The notes beneath the pieces were generated by a model that had not been told where the DNA came from, did no database searches, and saw only the letters and a list, made by a program, of their open reading frames with translations. DNA of 9,157 nucleotides from Nitrospirota bacterium (lineage in GTDB: Bacteria > Nitrospirota > Nitrospiria > Nitrospirales > UBA8639): positions 1 to 9,157 of the forward strand of contig QIMB01000306.1 of NCBI GenBank assembly GCA_003233615.1, in the 5' to 3' direction. Positions 1-5,739 of the stretch are shown one piece after another. The stretch's first letter is position 1, and each line of letters starts with the position of its first letter. A program made the translations under genes and the position numbers.

Positions 1-77
1 TCGGCAGCAGACGCACCTCCTAAAAGCATCATGGTCATCATGGACCCTATGATCATTCCACCAAACATTTTTAGCAT
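1..77 (-). CDS. secreted protein, N-terminal signal peptide only (partial)
   Basis: Only the first 25 codons lie in the window; the gene continues past the left edge. They read MLKMFGG, then a methionine-rich hydrophobic stretch with the core MMTMMLLGG, then ASAA, which is a classic Sec signal peptide with a signal-peptidase I type Ala-Ser-Ala site. The start at 75-77 is chosen because AAGGAA (complement of 85-90) sits 7 nt upstream; a second in-frame ATG lies three codons later. It follows the response-regulator gene on the same strand after a 317-nt gap and probably has its own promoter. The mature protein is not visible, so no function can be given. Confidence 0.7.
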   Translation of the reverse strand, partial: MLKMFGGMIIGSMMTMMLLGGASAA

Positions 78-394
78 CAGGTTGTTCCTTTCTAGCGTAA
101 TAGTAACTATCTCAATCGACTTGCTTCTATTCTATTGTTTGGTATCACGCCTTCAACGTGACCGTCTTACTGAAAGCCTGATCACAAAAGAGGGATCATT
201 GGTCCTTTGTTTTTTAATAAGAGATATCTAATCTGTGGGTGGGGGGAAATACCGCAATCGGGTTAGAGATTATGTGATTTTTGTCGTTACCGCCAGTAAC
301 TGGATGTTTGTGCTATGAAGCTATGAAAAATGGGGAGGAAGATGTGAGATGGCCGAGTCCGACATGAGAGAAGCAAAGACCAATGATGCAGAAT
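78..394. other. intergenic region between response regulator and secreted protein
   Basis: No convincing gene is seen in these 317 nt. The stretch holds the possible promoter at 129-156 and a short inverted repeat, GTTAC-N5-GTAAC, near 285-299. That repeat has no following T tract, so it does not look like a factor-independent terminator. A 29-codon plus-strand ORF starting at 349 overlaps the end of the opposing gene and is not supported. Confidence 0.5.
129..156 (-). promoter_or_regulatory. possible sigma70-type promoter for the secreted protein
   Basis: On the minus strand TTGAAG (complement of 151-156, 4/6 to consensus) is followed after 16 nt by TAGAAT (complement of 129-134, 5/6). This would give a leader of about 45 nt before the ATG at 77. 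The match is moderate and rests on sequence only. Confidence 0.4.
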
Positions 395-763
395 TTAGGC
401 TTGAAGGGCTAATTGCACCATGGAAAGAAATTCGCTGAAATTGCAGGGTTTATCCAAAATGGCAAACACTCCTGCCTGTCGCGCTCTATTCTTATCTTGT
501 TCATTGAGATGACCACTTAAGAGAATAATAGGAGATTCATTTGCAGGATTTTGGTGCAATTGGATCTCATCAATAAAATCTAAGCCAGTCAACACCGGCA
601 TTTGATTATCAGAGATAATAAGATCCGCTTGATTCGAGGCTAACCATTCAAGGGCTTCAGACCCATTTCCCACTTCAATACATTGTATATGTTGGGACTC
701 TAAGACAAGGCGGAGGGCCTCACGCGCATTCGTATTGTCATCAACTAACAGGACTTTTTTCAT
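395..763 (-). CDS. single-domain response regulator (CheY-like receiver)
   Basis: The 122-residue protein is a lone receiver domain with no output domain. Seen in it are the acidic pair D8-D9 (LLVDDN), the phosphoacceptor D52 (ISDNQMP), the switch residue S83 (LLSG) and the invariant lysine K105 followed by proline (LDKP). The open frame extends 34 codons further upstream, but the ATG at 761-763 is preferred: a purine-rich GAGGGGAAG (complement of 772-780) sits about 8 nt before it, and receiver domains normally begin right at MKKVLLVDD. It lies 223 nt downstream of the HEAT lipoprotein gene on the same strand. Single receivers act by binding a partner, as in CheY-type signalling or phosphorelays. 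No histidine kinase is in the window, so the partner is unknown. Confidence 0.92.
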   Translation of the reverse strand: MKKVLLVDDNTNAREALRLVLESQHIQCIEVGNGSEALEWLASNQADLIISDNQMPVLTGLDFIDEIQLHQNPANESPIILLSGHLNEQDKNRARQAGVFAILDKPCNFSEFLSMVQLALQA

Positions 764-986
764 GTGGTGAACTTCCCCTCCCCCTCTTTGCCGTATCTGA
801 CGCTGTTCCCCATAGATTGTCTTCGTAACGTGACATGTGAGTGCTGGCCCGTCCATCCCTCGCATGAACTAGGGTTTAAATGCCTAGACTAGAGAATTGT
901 TTCTGCTTGAGAAAGAAAAACGCACAATTGTAAAGACTTTTTCCCTGACATTCAATCATGCATCTTTGCATTCGGAGATGATCTCG

Positions 987-1766
987 CTACGTCTCTTCAC
1001 CAATTTGATTGAGGCTCCAGGTTGCCCAAAAATGCACAGTAGGTGTTGGATCTGTTTCCCTGGCTTGGCGAAGTGCAGGTTCATCGGCGGGACCTCCTAA
1101 TTTCCCTAAACGAAATGCCGCTTCTGCGCGAACACCGACATCGGAATCTTGAAGGAGGTGTGTACGCATAACCAAGAGACCACGGGAGTCTCCCAGTTCA
1201 CCCAGGCCTGCAATAGCCGTTTGACGAATGAGTGGATCAGGGCTTTTGAGAGCCTGAATGAATATCCTATAAGCAAATGGAAATTCAAACTGTGCGAGTG
1301 TTTGGATAATCGTGAGTTGCGTAGCATGCGTGGAGATGGTGTAGGCTTCCGCTAACACGTGCATGAGCTCTTTGGAGATAGTCGTTTGACGTAAGGCCAA
1401 CACGACAGCCTGTCGGACCGATTCTGAGGGGTCGGCAACATGCTGGATTAAGCCCACTAGTGCTTCTTTGGGAAGTGAGTCCTCAAAATTGCCCAAGGAC
1501 CATGCGCTCCATTGTCGAACAACCGCATCCGGATCAGACAAGGCTGATATCAAAGCCACAATGCTTTGAGGGTCGTTTATTTTCCCCAAAGACAATGCTG
1601 CAGTTCGTCTGGTCTCCGGTTGGGGGTCATTTAATAAAACAATAAGACGCTCTGTTATGTTAGCTGGAGATTCTGGTGTCGTTTCAAGGACGCACCCGAT
1701 GAGGATATTTACACAGAACGATCCAATGATGAGGAGGGATGTTGAGAAATGAGGAAAATGTCTCAA
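987..1766 (-). CDS. HEAT-repeat lipoprotein
   Basis: This is a 259-residue protein with a short basic N-terminus, a hydrophobic segment (residues 10-24) and a lipobox L22-I23-G24-C25, so C25 should be lipidated and the protein held on the periplasmic face of a membrane. From about residue 38 to the end it consists of seven HEAT/EZ-type helical repeats of about 31 residues, with motifs such as DPQPETRRTAALSLG, DPDAVVRQWSAWSLG, DPLIRQTAIAGLGELG and DVGVRAEAAFRLGKLG. Such repeats bind other proteins; no catalytic residues are seen. The start is TTG at 1764-1766: codons between it and the preceding in-frame stop at 1818-1820 contain no ATG or GTG. The TTG lies 7 nt after the tatA stop and has no clear Shine-Dalgarno, which points to translational coupling with tatA. 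The binding partner is unknown. Confidence 0.85.
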   Translation of the reverse strand: MRHFPHFSTSLLIIGSFCVNILIGCVLETTPESPANITERLIVLLNDPQPETRRTAALSLGKINDPQSIVALISALSDPDAVVRQWSAWSLGNFEDSLPKEALVGLIQHVADPSESVRQAVVLALRQTTISKELMHVLAEAYTISTHATQLTIIQTLAQFEFPFAYRIFIQALKSPDPLIRQTAIAGLGELGDSRGLLVMRTHLLQDSDVGVRAEAAFRLGKLGGPADEPALRQARETDPTPTVHFWATWSLNQIGEET

Positions 1767-1773
1767 GAATGAG

Positions 1774-2580
1774 CTACACGGAGCTGGAGGGTTCTTTTGG
1801 GGCCAATGGTTGTTTCGCTATTTCAATGGACTCTTTCATTTCTTGTTCAGCCGATTCCAATTCTGCTTGGATTGTCCGCATCTGAGGATCAATAGAATTT
1901 TTAATATCAGCAGCAGCATCTCGAAAAGTACGTACCGCACTTCCAAGGCCCTCACCGAATGATTGCATATCTTGAGGAGCCGGTGTGGCCGCCTGGGCTT
2001 TGCGCGCTGCCTGTTGGGCTTGAACCCTCGCAACGGCTTGTTTATTGACAATGGCTGAAGGTCGTTTAGCAAGGGGTTTCGCCTGAGCCCCTGGAGGAAG
2101 CGGTGGATACTGTGCCGTGGCGATTGGTGCAGGCTGGGCTTGCCTATCTTCCATTGACATTGGGCCGGGAACCGTCATACTAGGCTGACTTGGTGTAGGA
2201 GTTGATACATTCGTGGTTTTGCTGGACTGTACAGCTGCCGTGGGCCCTGCCCCTTGATACAGCAAAGCTGCTGCAGTGCCTGGAGTCTGTTCTGGGCCTG
2301 GTTGATAGGGTTGATTGGCTGTCGGTGTGGCTTGAGGAATCGTTGAGGCAGGCGCTTGGGCTACAGCAGCTGACATATCTCCAGCAGATTCCGTAATTGG
2401 CGGAACTGCTTGGGGATCATTTGGATCCATTGCAGAAGGAAGGTCGGCAACCTCCTTTTTGAACCCTTTCAACGCTTTCCCTACGCCCTCACCAATTTGT
2501 GGTAGACGCCCGGCTCCGAAAATAATCAAGATAATCACTAAAATGATCATCAATTCTGAGAACCCCATGGTGCCGAACAT
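1774..2580 (-). CDS. tatA: Sec-independent protein translocase subunit TatA, long-tailed
   Basis: TatA subunits form the pore-like assembly of the twin-arginine pathway, which exports folded proteins across the inner membrane. Residues 1-53 are typical: a periplasmic MFGTMGFSEL, one membrane segment (about 8-22), the conserved hinge FGAGRLPQIG (21-30) and a basic amphipathic helix (GEGVGKALKGFKKE). The ATG at 2578-2580 is chosen over one 10 codons upstream because AAGGGG (complement of 2588-2593) lies 7 nt before it and TatA proteins begin MFG. At 268 residues it is about three times the usual 60-90. Residues 55-200 are rich in Pro, Ala, Gln and Thr and probably disordered. Residues 207-258 are a predicted helix that repeats the amphipathic helix. 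The HEAT lipoprotein gene follows after 7 nt. No tatB or tatC is visible. Confidence 0.9.
   Translation of the reverse strand: MFGTMGFSELMIILVIILIIFGAGRLPQIGEGVGKALKGFKKEVADLPSAMDPNDPQAVPPITESAGDMSAAVAQAPASTIPQATPTANQPYQPGPEQTPGTAAALLYQGAGPTAAVQSSKTTNVSTPTPSQPSMTVPGPMSMEDRQAQPAPIATAQYPPLPPGAQAKPLAKRPSAIVNKQAVARVQAQQAARKAQAATPAPQDMQSFGEGLGSAVRTFRDAAADIKNSIDPQMRTIQAELESAEQEMKESIEIAKQPLAPKEPSSSV
1885..1956 (-). repeat. second copy of TatA amphipathic-helix segment within tatA
   Basis: This encodes TatA residues 209-232 and aligns without gaps to residues 30-53 (2422-2493). Ten of 24 residues are identical and seven more are conservative, including GEG-x-G-x-A, a central F, AD and a terminal DP. 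At DNA level only short stretches match, so the duplication is old or the similarity is convergent. Confidence 0.6.
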
Positions 2581-2641
2581 ACCCTTACCCCTTTTGTAAA
2601 TCGAGCACAAATCAAGATCTCGTCATCAATCAACTGAAAAG

Positions 2642-2671
2642 ACTCTATCGTTCAAGATTGACGAGTGTCAA
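2642..2671 (-). promoter_or_regulatory. possible promoter upstream of tatA
   Basis: A perfect TTGACA (complement of 2666-2671) is followed after 18 nt by TAGAGT (complement of 2642-2647, 4/6). It would place a start about 55 nt before the tatA ATG. It overlaps the 3' end of the small ORF at 2645-2812, so its bases may simply be coding. Confidence 0.35.
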
Positions 2672-2812
2672 CCCAAATGCGGTAGGCTTTGTCCCTGCTG
2701 TATTGAGCGGTTTCGACTGCCATGGCGTCTTGGTGCTATTTTCGTCACTACGCAGGTTATGAGGCTGACGGTTATGACTCATAATATCAAAAATGTTGAA
2801 TTGATGACTCAT
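2645..2812 (-). CDS. small hypothetical protein upstream of tatA
   Basis: This 55-codon ORF runs from ATG (2810-2812) to TAG (2645-2647). It has a good Shine-Dalgarno, GAGGAG, 6 nt before the ATG. The protein begins MSHQFNIFDI and then repeats the opening with MSHNRQPHN; the rest is polar, with Asn, Lys, Thr and Pro, and ends LVNLER. There is no signal peptide, membrane segment or cysteine, and I do not recognise a family. It ends 64 nt before tatA on the same strand and is divergent from the gene at 2894, so it could be the first gene of the tatA transcript. The alternative is a non-coding leader with a chance open frame; the strong ribosome binding site is the main argument for a gene. Confidence 0.5.
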   Translation of the reverse strand: MSHQFNIFDIMSHNRQPHNLRSDENSTKTPWQSKPLNTAGTKPTAFGLTLVNLER

Positions 2813-2893
2813 GGTTGGCTCCTCACAAGCCTCTGGCCTTTAGTCTATCCACCTGAGTCGTGACTATTTTTAAGGACGTGGATCGTTCTCCAA

Positions 2894-3358
2894 ATGTCTC
2901 TTCTTTCACCGCCACAAATTCCGCTCTTTCGTATCACTCTGTTTTATGGTCCTGATGCAGTTGAGGGTACATCAGATACCATACACTGTGTCTTTAATGT
3001 CAAAAAACGATCCTGGAAAGGTGGAGTGCAAGTAGGCATTGCTGTGGAGAGGAGTCAAATTCAACAATTAGAGGACATGCTCGCTTTTCAGCCATGGCTT
3101 GAAGAGTGCCTTCGAAAAGTTCCAGACGATGAGCGAGAAGACTATCGGAAACAGGGATATGACTTATTCATTCAATTCATCTGTTTTTACAAGCTGGAAA
3201 TCTATATTCGGCAGGGAATTAAACAGGAGAATACTCAGGTTGCAAGCGATGCTCTCATTCCGGAAACGGATGAGGTCATTCAACGCGAGGCTGAGAAAAT
3301 CAAGCAACAAATTATAGTCGAATTGGATGTAGAGGAATTTGATAAGGGTATAGAGTAA
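2894..3358 (+). CDS. hypothetical cytoplasmic protein
   Basis: I do not recognise this 154-residue protein. Residues about 10-52 look beta-rich (FRITLFYGP, IHCVFNVKKRSWKGGVQVGIAVE). The rest looks helical and strongly charged, with WLEECLRKVPDDEREDYRKQ in the middle and an acidic C-terminus (VELDVEEFDKGIE). No signal peptide or membrane segment is seen, so it should be cytoplasmic. The ATG at 2894 is the only usable start after the in-frame TGA at 2861-2863, but it lacks a nearby Shine-Dalgarno: the AAGGA at about 2872-2876 is 17 nt away. Codon usage and length support a real gene. It is divergent from the tatA group and followed on the same strand, after 124 nt, by a secreted-protein gene with its own likely promoter. 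Confidence 0.7.
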   Translation: MSLLSPPQIPLFRITLFYGPDAVEGTSDTIHCVFNVKKRSWKGGVQVGIAVERSQIQQLEDMLAFQPWLEECLRKVPDDEREDYRKQGYDLFIQFICFYKLEIYIRQGIKQENTQVASDALIPETDEVIQREAEKIKQQIIVELDVEEFDKGIE

Positions 3359-3379
3359 CGTCGGCACAAACCTTGCGGG

Positions 3380-3407
3380 TTAATATTACAAGAAAAAATG
3401 GTACAAT
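3380..3407 (+). promoter_or_regulatory. possible sigma70-type promoter
   Basis: TTAATA (3380-3385, 4/6) is followed after 16 nt by TACAAT (3402-3407, 5/6). It would drive the secreted-protein gene starting at 3483 with a leader of about 70 nt. A TTGACA at 3413-3418 lacks a good -10 partner. Confidence 0.4.
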
Positions 3408-3470
3408 ACTCATTGACAATTGATAGCGGTGTATGACCAATGGAGTTTTAGGGGGACTAATCATAGAAAA

Positions 3471-3476
3471 GGAGGG
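3471..3476 (+). promoter_or_regulatory. Shine-Dalgarno that fixes a GTG start
   Basis: AAGGAGGG ends 6 nt before the GTG at 3483-3485. It decides that start over the TTG at 3420, which has no ribosome binding site and would bury the signal peptide behind 21 extra residues. Confidence 0.8.
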
Positions 3477-3482
3477 TTAACT

Positions 3483-3893
3483 GTGAGGAAACAATCTCCA
3501 AAATTTTTGACCGATTTCATGAACCAAGGAGTTGGCGGATTAGTAGTATGTGCTTTTGCACTCGTAGTTTGCCTGGGTCTTCCAGGTACGAGTTGGGCAG
3601 GAGAGGAAGATTCGAGTCCTAGCAATGAAGCGGCGTTGGGTTTGGGTAGTGGTCTTCTGACGTTCGTATATTTGCCGGCTAAGATAGTTTACGCCGCATT
3701 AGGTGGAATTGTGGGTGGGTTTACCTACGCCCTCACAGGGGGGGATATGGATACCGCTCAATCAGTGTGGGAACCGAGTCTCTATGGTACGTATGTGATC
3801 ACTCCTGATCATCTGAAAGGTAATGAGCCTGTTCGATTTTATGGGTCCTCTCCTTATGATGACGAGGCATATTTAACGGAAAGAGTGGATTAA
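3483..3893 (+). CDS. small secreted protein with glycine-rich hydrophobic segment
   Basis: The 136-residue protein has a signal peptide: basic start (MRKQSPKF), hydrophobic core at residues 17-34, and likely cleavage after TSWA (residue 39). The mature part has a second hydrophobic stretch at 52-85 rich in spaced glycines (LGLGSGLLTF, AALGGIVGGFTYALTGG), then a soluble tail with EPSLYGTYVITPDHLKG and a tyrosine/aspartate-rich end. The glycine spacing resembles glycine-zipper segments that insert into membranes. I believe similar small uncharacterised proteins occur in other environmental bacteria, but I know no function. The GTG start has a strong Shine-Dalgarno. The stop at 3891-3893 lies beside, or overlaps, the beginning of the next gene, so the two are probably co-translated. 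Confidence 0.8.
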   Translation: MRKQSPKFLTDFMNQGVGGLVVCAFALVVCLGLPGTSWAGEEDSSPSNEAALGLGSGLLTFVYLPAKIVYAALGGIVGGFTYALTGGDMDTAQSVWEPSLYGTYVITPDHLKGNEPVRFYGSSPYDDEAYLTERVD

Positions 3894-3897
3894 GTTC

Positions 3898-4671
3898 CTG
3901 ATTCCTGCCAATAAAATCGTCTATCCCGTTATTGGGATCACCCCGGATTTCAATGCCGGTAATCGTGAAGATATGGGAGGCAAAGAACCCACCTATTTTT
4001 TGCGAGCTCGGTATTTGCAAGCCATCCAAGAGGCCGGGGGAGTGCCGTTGATACTCCCGTTGGTTCTGAGTCGAACACGCCAAATGTTCATTTTACAGCA
4101 ATTGGATGGGCTGTTGGTGACAGGAAGCGGATCGGACCTGGCCCCACGGTTCTATGGAGAGTCGCAACAATATCCCTTCCAGCACATGAGTGAAGAGCGA
4201 GCTCGCTTAGAACTCGGTCTGTCAAAATTGGCCTTTGCACATCAGGTGCCGACGTTAGGGATTTGCGGAGGGATGCAATCCATGAATGTGGCCATGGGCG
4301 GGACCTTGATTCAAGATATCCCTTCTCAACTTGCCACAAAGCTTCAGCATCTACAGAAAAAATCAGCAGAATATACGGCACATCCTATACATATTGAACC
4401 GAAGACCTTGCTACGAAGAATAGTCAGGAAATCACGTATTCCTGTGAATAGCTCGCACCATCAATCCGTAAAAACTATACCTGACTCCTTCCGTATTAGC
4501 GCAGTGGCTCCTGATGGAGTGATTGAGGCCATTGAGGCGGACAACCATCCTTTTTGGTTGGGAGTTCAATGGCATCCAGAGTTTCTTTACCGCAAAGATG
4601 CTCTTCACAAGCGGCTGTTTTCGGCTTTGATCAAAGCCGCGCGCCTCTTTGCTTCTGGCTCAAAGTGTTGA
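3898..4671 (+). CDS. gamma-glutamyl-GABA hydrolase-like peptidase (C26 family, class I glutamine amidotransferase fold)
   Basis: Enzymes of this family hydrolyse gamma-glutamyl amide bonds using a Cys-His-Glu triad. Numbering from the ATG at 3973, the nucleophile is C98 in LGICGGMQ, and H201 and E203 lie in GVQWHPEF; VNSSHHQSVK and LLVTGSGSDLAPRFYGE are also typical. The first ATG is too late: the in-frame codons before it read YPVIGITPDFNAGNRED, which is the usual N-terminal strand of the family. Between the in-frame stop (3874-3876) and 3973 there is no ATG, GTG or TTG. I place the start at CTG (3898-3900) with low confidence; ATT codons at 3889 and 3901 or a lost start are alternatives. 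With the conventional ATG the gene would be 3973-4671, 232 residues. The true substrate is not shown by sequence. It follows the secreted-protein gene directly. Confidence 0.85.
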   Translation: MIPANKIVYPVIGITPDFNAGNREDMGGKEPTYFLRARYLQAIQEAGGVPLILPLVLSRTRQMFILQQLDGLLVTGSGSDLAPRFYGESQQYPFQHMSEERARLELGLSKLAFAHQVPTLGICGGMQSMNVAMGGTLIQDIPSQLATKLQHLQKKSAEYTAHPIHIEPKTLLRRIVRKSRIPVNSSHHQSVKTIPDSFRISAVAPDGVIEAIEADNHPFWLGVQWHPEFLYRKDALHKRLFSALIKAARLFASGSKC

Positions 4672-4715
4672 CATAGGTCGGCCAGACATTTCGCAACTAT
4701 CAAAACCAAAGATCA

Positions 4716-5174
4716 TTACGAGGCAGGAGTGTCTTGCAAAGCCGTATTGTCGGATTTGGTGGGTGCTGGTGAAGTTGTTGATTGTGTCGAAGTCACAGGC
4801 TTTTCACTTGCAGAAGCGTCCGTCGCTGGTTTGGGCGAGGGCGTCGTAGCAGGGGCAGCAGCCGGTTTTGGCTTTGGTGGGGGCTTGGGTTTTTCGGGCT
4901 TGATTCCTCCTTCCCAGTGAGGTCCCGTATACATTTCATCGTCTAACCCGGCGTCTTTCCATTTTTTTTCAAAATCCGCAGCAGCACGATTGGGCGTATC
5001 ACCAATTCCAACCGTCTTATTCCAGGGATAAATACGCGGAGAAATCTGGCAAATAGAGCCATCCTGTCGCATATACAGGGCAATCGGATTTCCGCGGTAT
5101 GCCCCCAAAATGATATGCACGGTTGCCCCCAAAATGATATGCACGGTTCCGACTAATTCAGGGAGAGACTCCAT
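4716..5174 (-). CDS. hypothetical protein with Pro/Lys-rich C-terminal tail
   Basis: I do not recognise this 152-residue protein. Residues 10-85 form a compact-looking domain (YRGNPIALYMRQDGSICQIS, PWNKTVGIGDTPNRAAADFE, KKWKDAGLDDEMYTGPHW). From residue 90 the chain is low complexity: KPEKPKPPPKPKPAAAP and then Ser/Thr/Ala/Pro, probably disordered. Residues 10-25 are a perfect double copy of TVHIILGA, caused by a 24-bp tandem repeat. The ATG at 5172-5174 lies two codons after an in-frame TGA, and its Shine-Dalgarno is weak. It is convergent with the hydrolase gene, with 44 nt between stops, and no clear terminator hairpin is seen there. No signal peptide is evident. Confidence 0.7.
   Translation of the reverse strand: MESLPELVGTVHIILGATVHIILGAYRGNPIALYMRQDGSICQISPRIYPWNKTVGIGDTPNRAAADFEKKWKDAGLDDEMYTGPHWEGGIKPEKPKPPPKPKPAAAPATTPSPKPATDASASEKPVTSTQSTTSPAPTKSDNTALQDTPAS
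5101..5148. repeat. perfect 24-bp tandem duplication
   Basis: Positions 5101-5124 and 5125-5148 are identical, unit beginning GCCCCCAAAATGATATGCAC. It lies in frame near the 5' end of the minus-strand gene at 4716-5174 and doubles eight residues. The lack of any difference between the units suggests a recent event. Confidence 0.95.
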
Positions 5175-5280
5175 AATTCATATCCATGCAACATGCAGTA
5201 TAAATGGGGGATAATAGTGCCATAGCCTCTCGCAGAGCGCAAGGTAAGTGGAAAACGGTACTGGTAACGTTTCAATTTGA

Positions 5281-5522
5281 CTAAAGGTCTTTTATGGAGA
5301 GAATGGCGTGGGCGGGTATGGTCCTGTCTCCACACCCTTGCTGCGGGATATTGGGATCGGAGTTATCCGAATGTGGGGCACGATCACTTTACAATCATCG
5401 GCATCTTGAAGGGGCCAGCCAACCTAACGGCACGTCATTAAATTAGCGGCGGCTCCTTCTAAATGCTGCCACTCTGAAGAGCACCCATACGAATCAACCC
5501 AATCAATGAGGACCAATTGCAT
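5281..5522 (-). pseudogene. decayed small conserved protein gene with three frameshifts
   Basis: No single frame is open, but sensible protein appears if the frame changes three times. From ATG 5520-5522 the frame reads MQLVLIDWVDSYGCSSEWQ on to LMTCR and hits TAG at 5424-5426. The next piece begins GWL (5416-5424). After a shift at a run of four C on the minus strand (5411-5414) comes LQDADDCKVIVPHI. After a third shift near 5368-5372 comes SDNSDPNIPQQGCGD, continuing to KDL and TAG at 5281-5283. The repaired length is about 80 residues, which matches the 242-nt span. I have the impression that short WVDSxGCSS...CKVxVPH...QGCGD proteins exist in phages and environmental bacteria, but this is from memory. 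It starts 2 nt after the stop of the 46-residue gene. Confidence 0.6.
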
Positions 5523-5524
5523 GG

Positions 5525-5665
5525 CTACTTCTTCTTTTTCCGGTCTGGCCGTTGAGTGAGTGCAGACCCGGCAACGCTTTTGACCTTGGCTGGAGTTTTG
5601 GGATTCCGAAGCAATGCACTAGCCTTACGTCCCACATTCTTTGAGGTCTTTTCATTTCCAGCCAT
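5525..5665 (-). CDS. 46-residue basic small protein
   Basis: This short gene has the best expression signals in the window: AGGAGGTGAT, nearly the full anti-Shine-Dalgarno complement, 9 nt (counted from AGGAGG) before the ATG at 5663-5665, and a near-consensus promoter at 5693-5721. The protein begins MAGNEKTSKNVGRKASALL, contains NPKTPAKVKSVAGSALTQR and ends PDRKKKK. It has about 13 Lys/Arg residues, no cysteine and no membrane segment. Similar short proteins of the type KASKLL-x-NPKT-x3-VKSVAGSALSQ are, as far as I recall, widespread and uncharacterised; the charge suggests binding to nucleic acid or another polyanion, which is inference. The decayed gene at 5281-5522 begins 2 nt after its stop, so the two were probably one transcript. 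Confidence 0.8.
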   Translation of the reverse strand: MAGNEKTSKNVGRKASALLRNPKTPAKVKSVAGSALTQRPDRKKKK

Positions 5666-5692
5666 ATACAATCACCTCCTCCCCTTTAAAAC

Positions 5693-5721
5693 AATATATA
5701 GCCATTCCTGAAGGCAGTCAA
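5693..5721 (-). promoter_or_regulatory. strong sigma70-type promoter for the 46-residue protein
   Basis: TTGACT (complement of 5716-5721, 5/6) is followed after exactly 17 nt by TATATT (complement of 5693-5698, 5/6). Transcription would start near 5686, about 20 nt before the ATG, with the Shine-Dalgarno in between. It is the best promoter match I see in the window. Confidence 0.7.
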
Positions 5722-5739
5722 TACAGCATGTTGTATGAT

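Noticed and set aside
31..231. 66-codon plus-strand ORF with hydrophobic start
   Set aside because: It is antisense to a clear signal peptide with a good Shine-Dalgarno and lacks its own ribosome binding site.
349..438. 29-codon plus-strand ORF preceded by GGGGAGGA
   Set aside because: It is very short and its second half is antisense to the response-regulator 3' end; the purine run alone is not enough.
869..887. Inverted repeat CTAGG/CCTAG near the end of the HEAT-RR gap
   Set aside because: A 5-bp stem with a 9-nt loop and no T tract is too weak to call a terminator or operator.
2774..2812. Repeated ATGACTCAT, 30 bp apart, resembling a palindromic binding site
   Set aside because: On the minus strand both copies are the codons Met-Ser-His in the small ORF, which explains them better.
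5153..5335. 60-codon minus-strand ORF
   Set aside because: It overlaps the decayed gene and the start of the next gene in other frames, and its composition is unlike protein.
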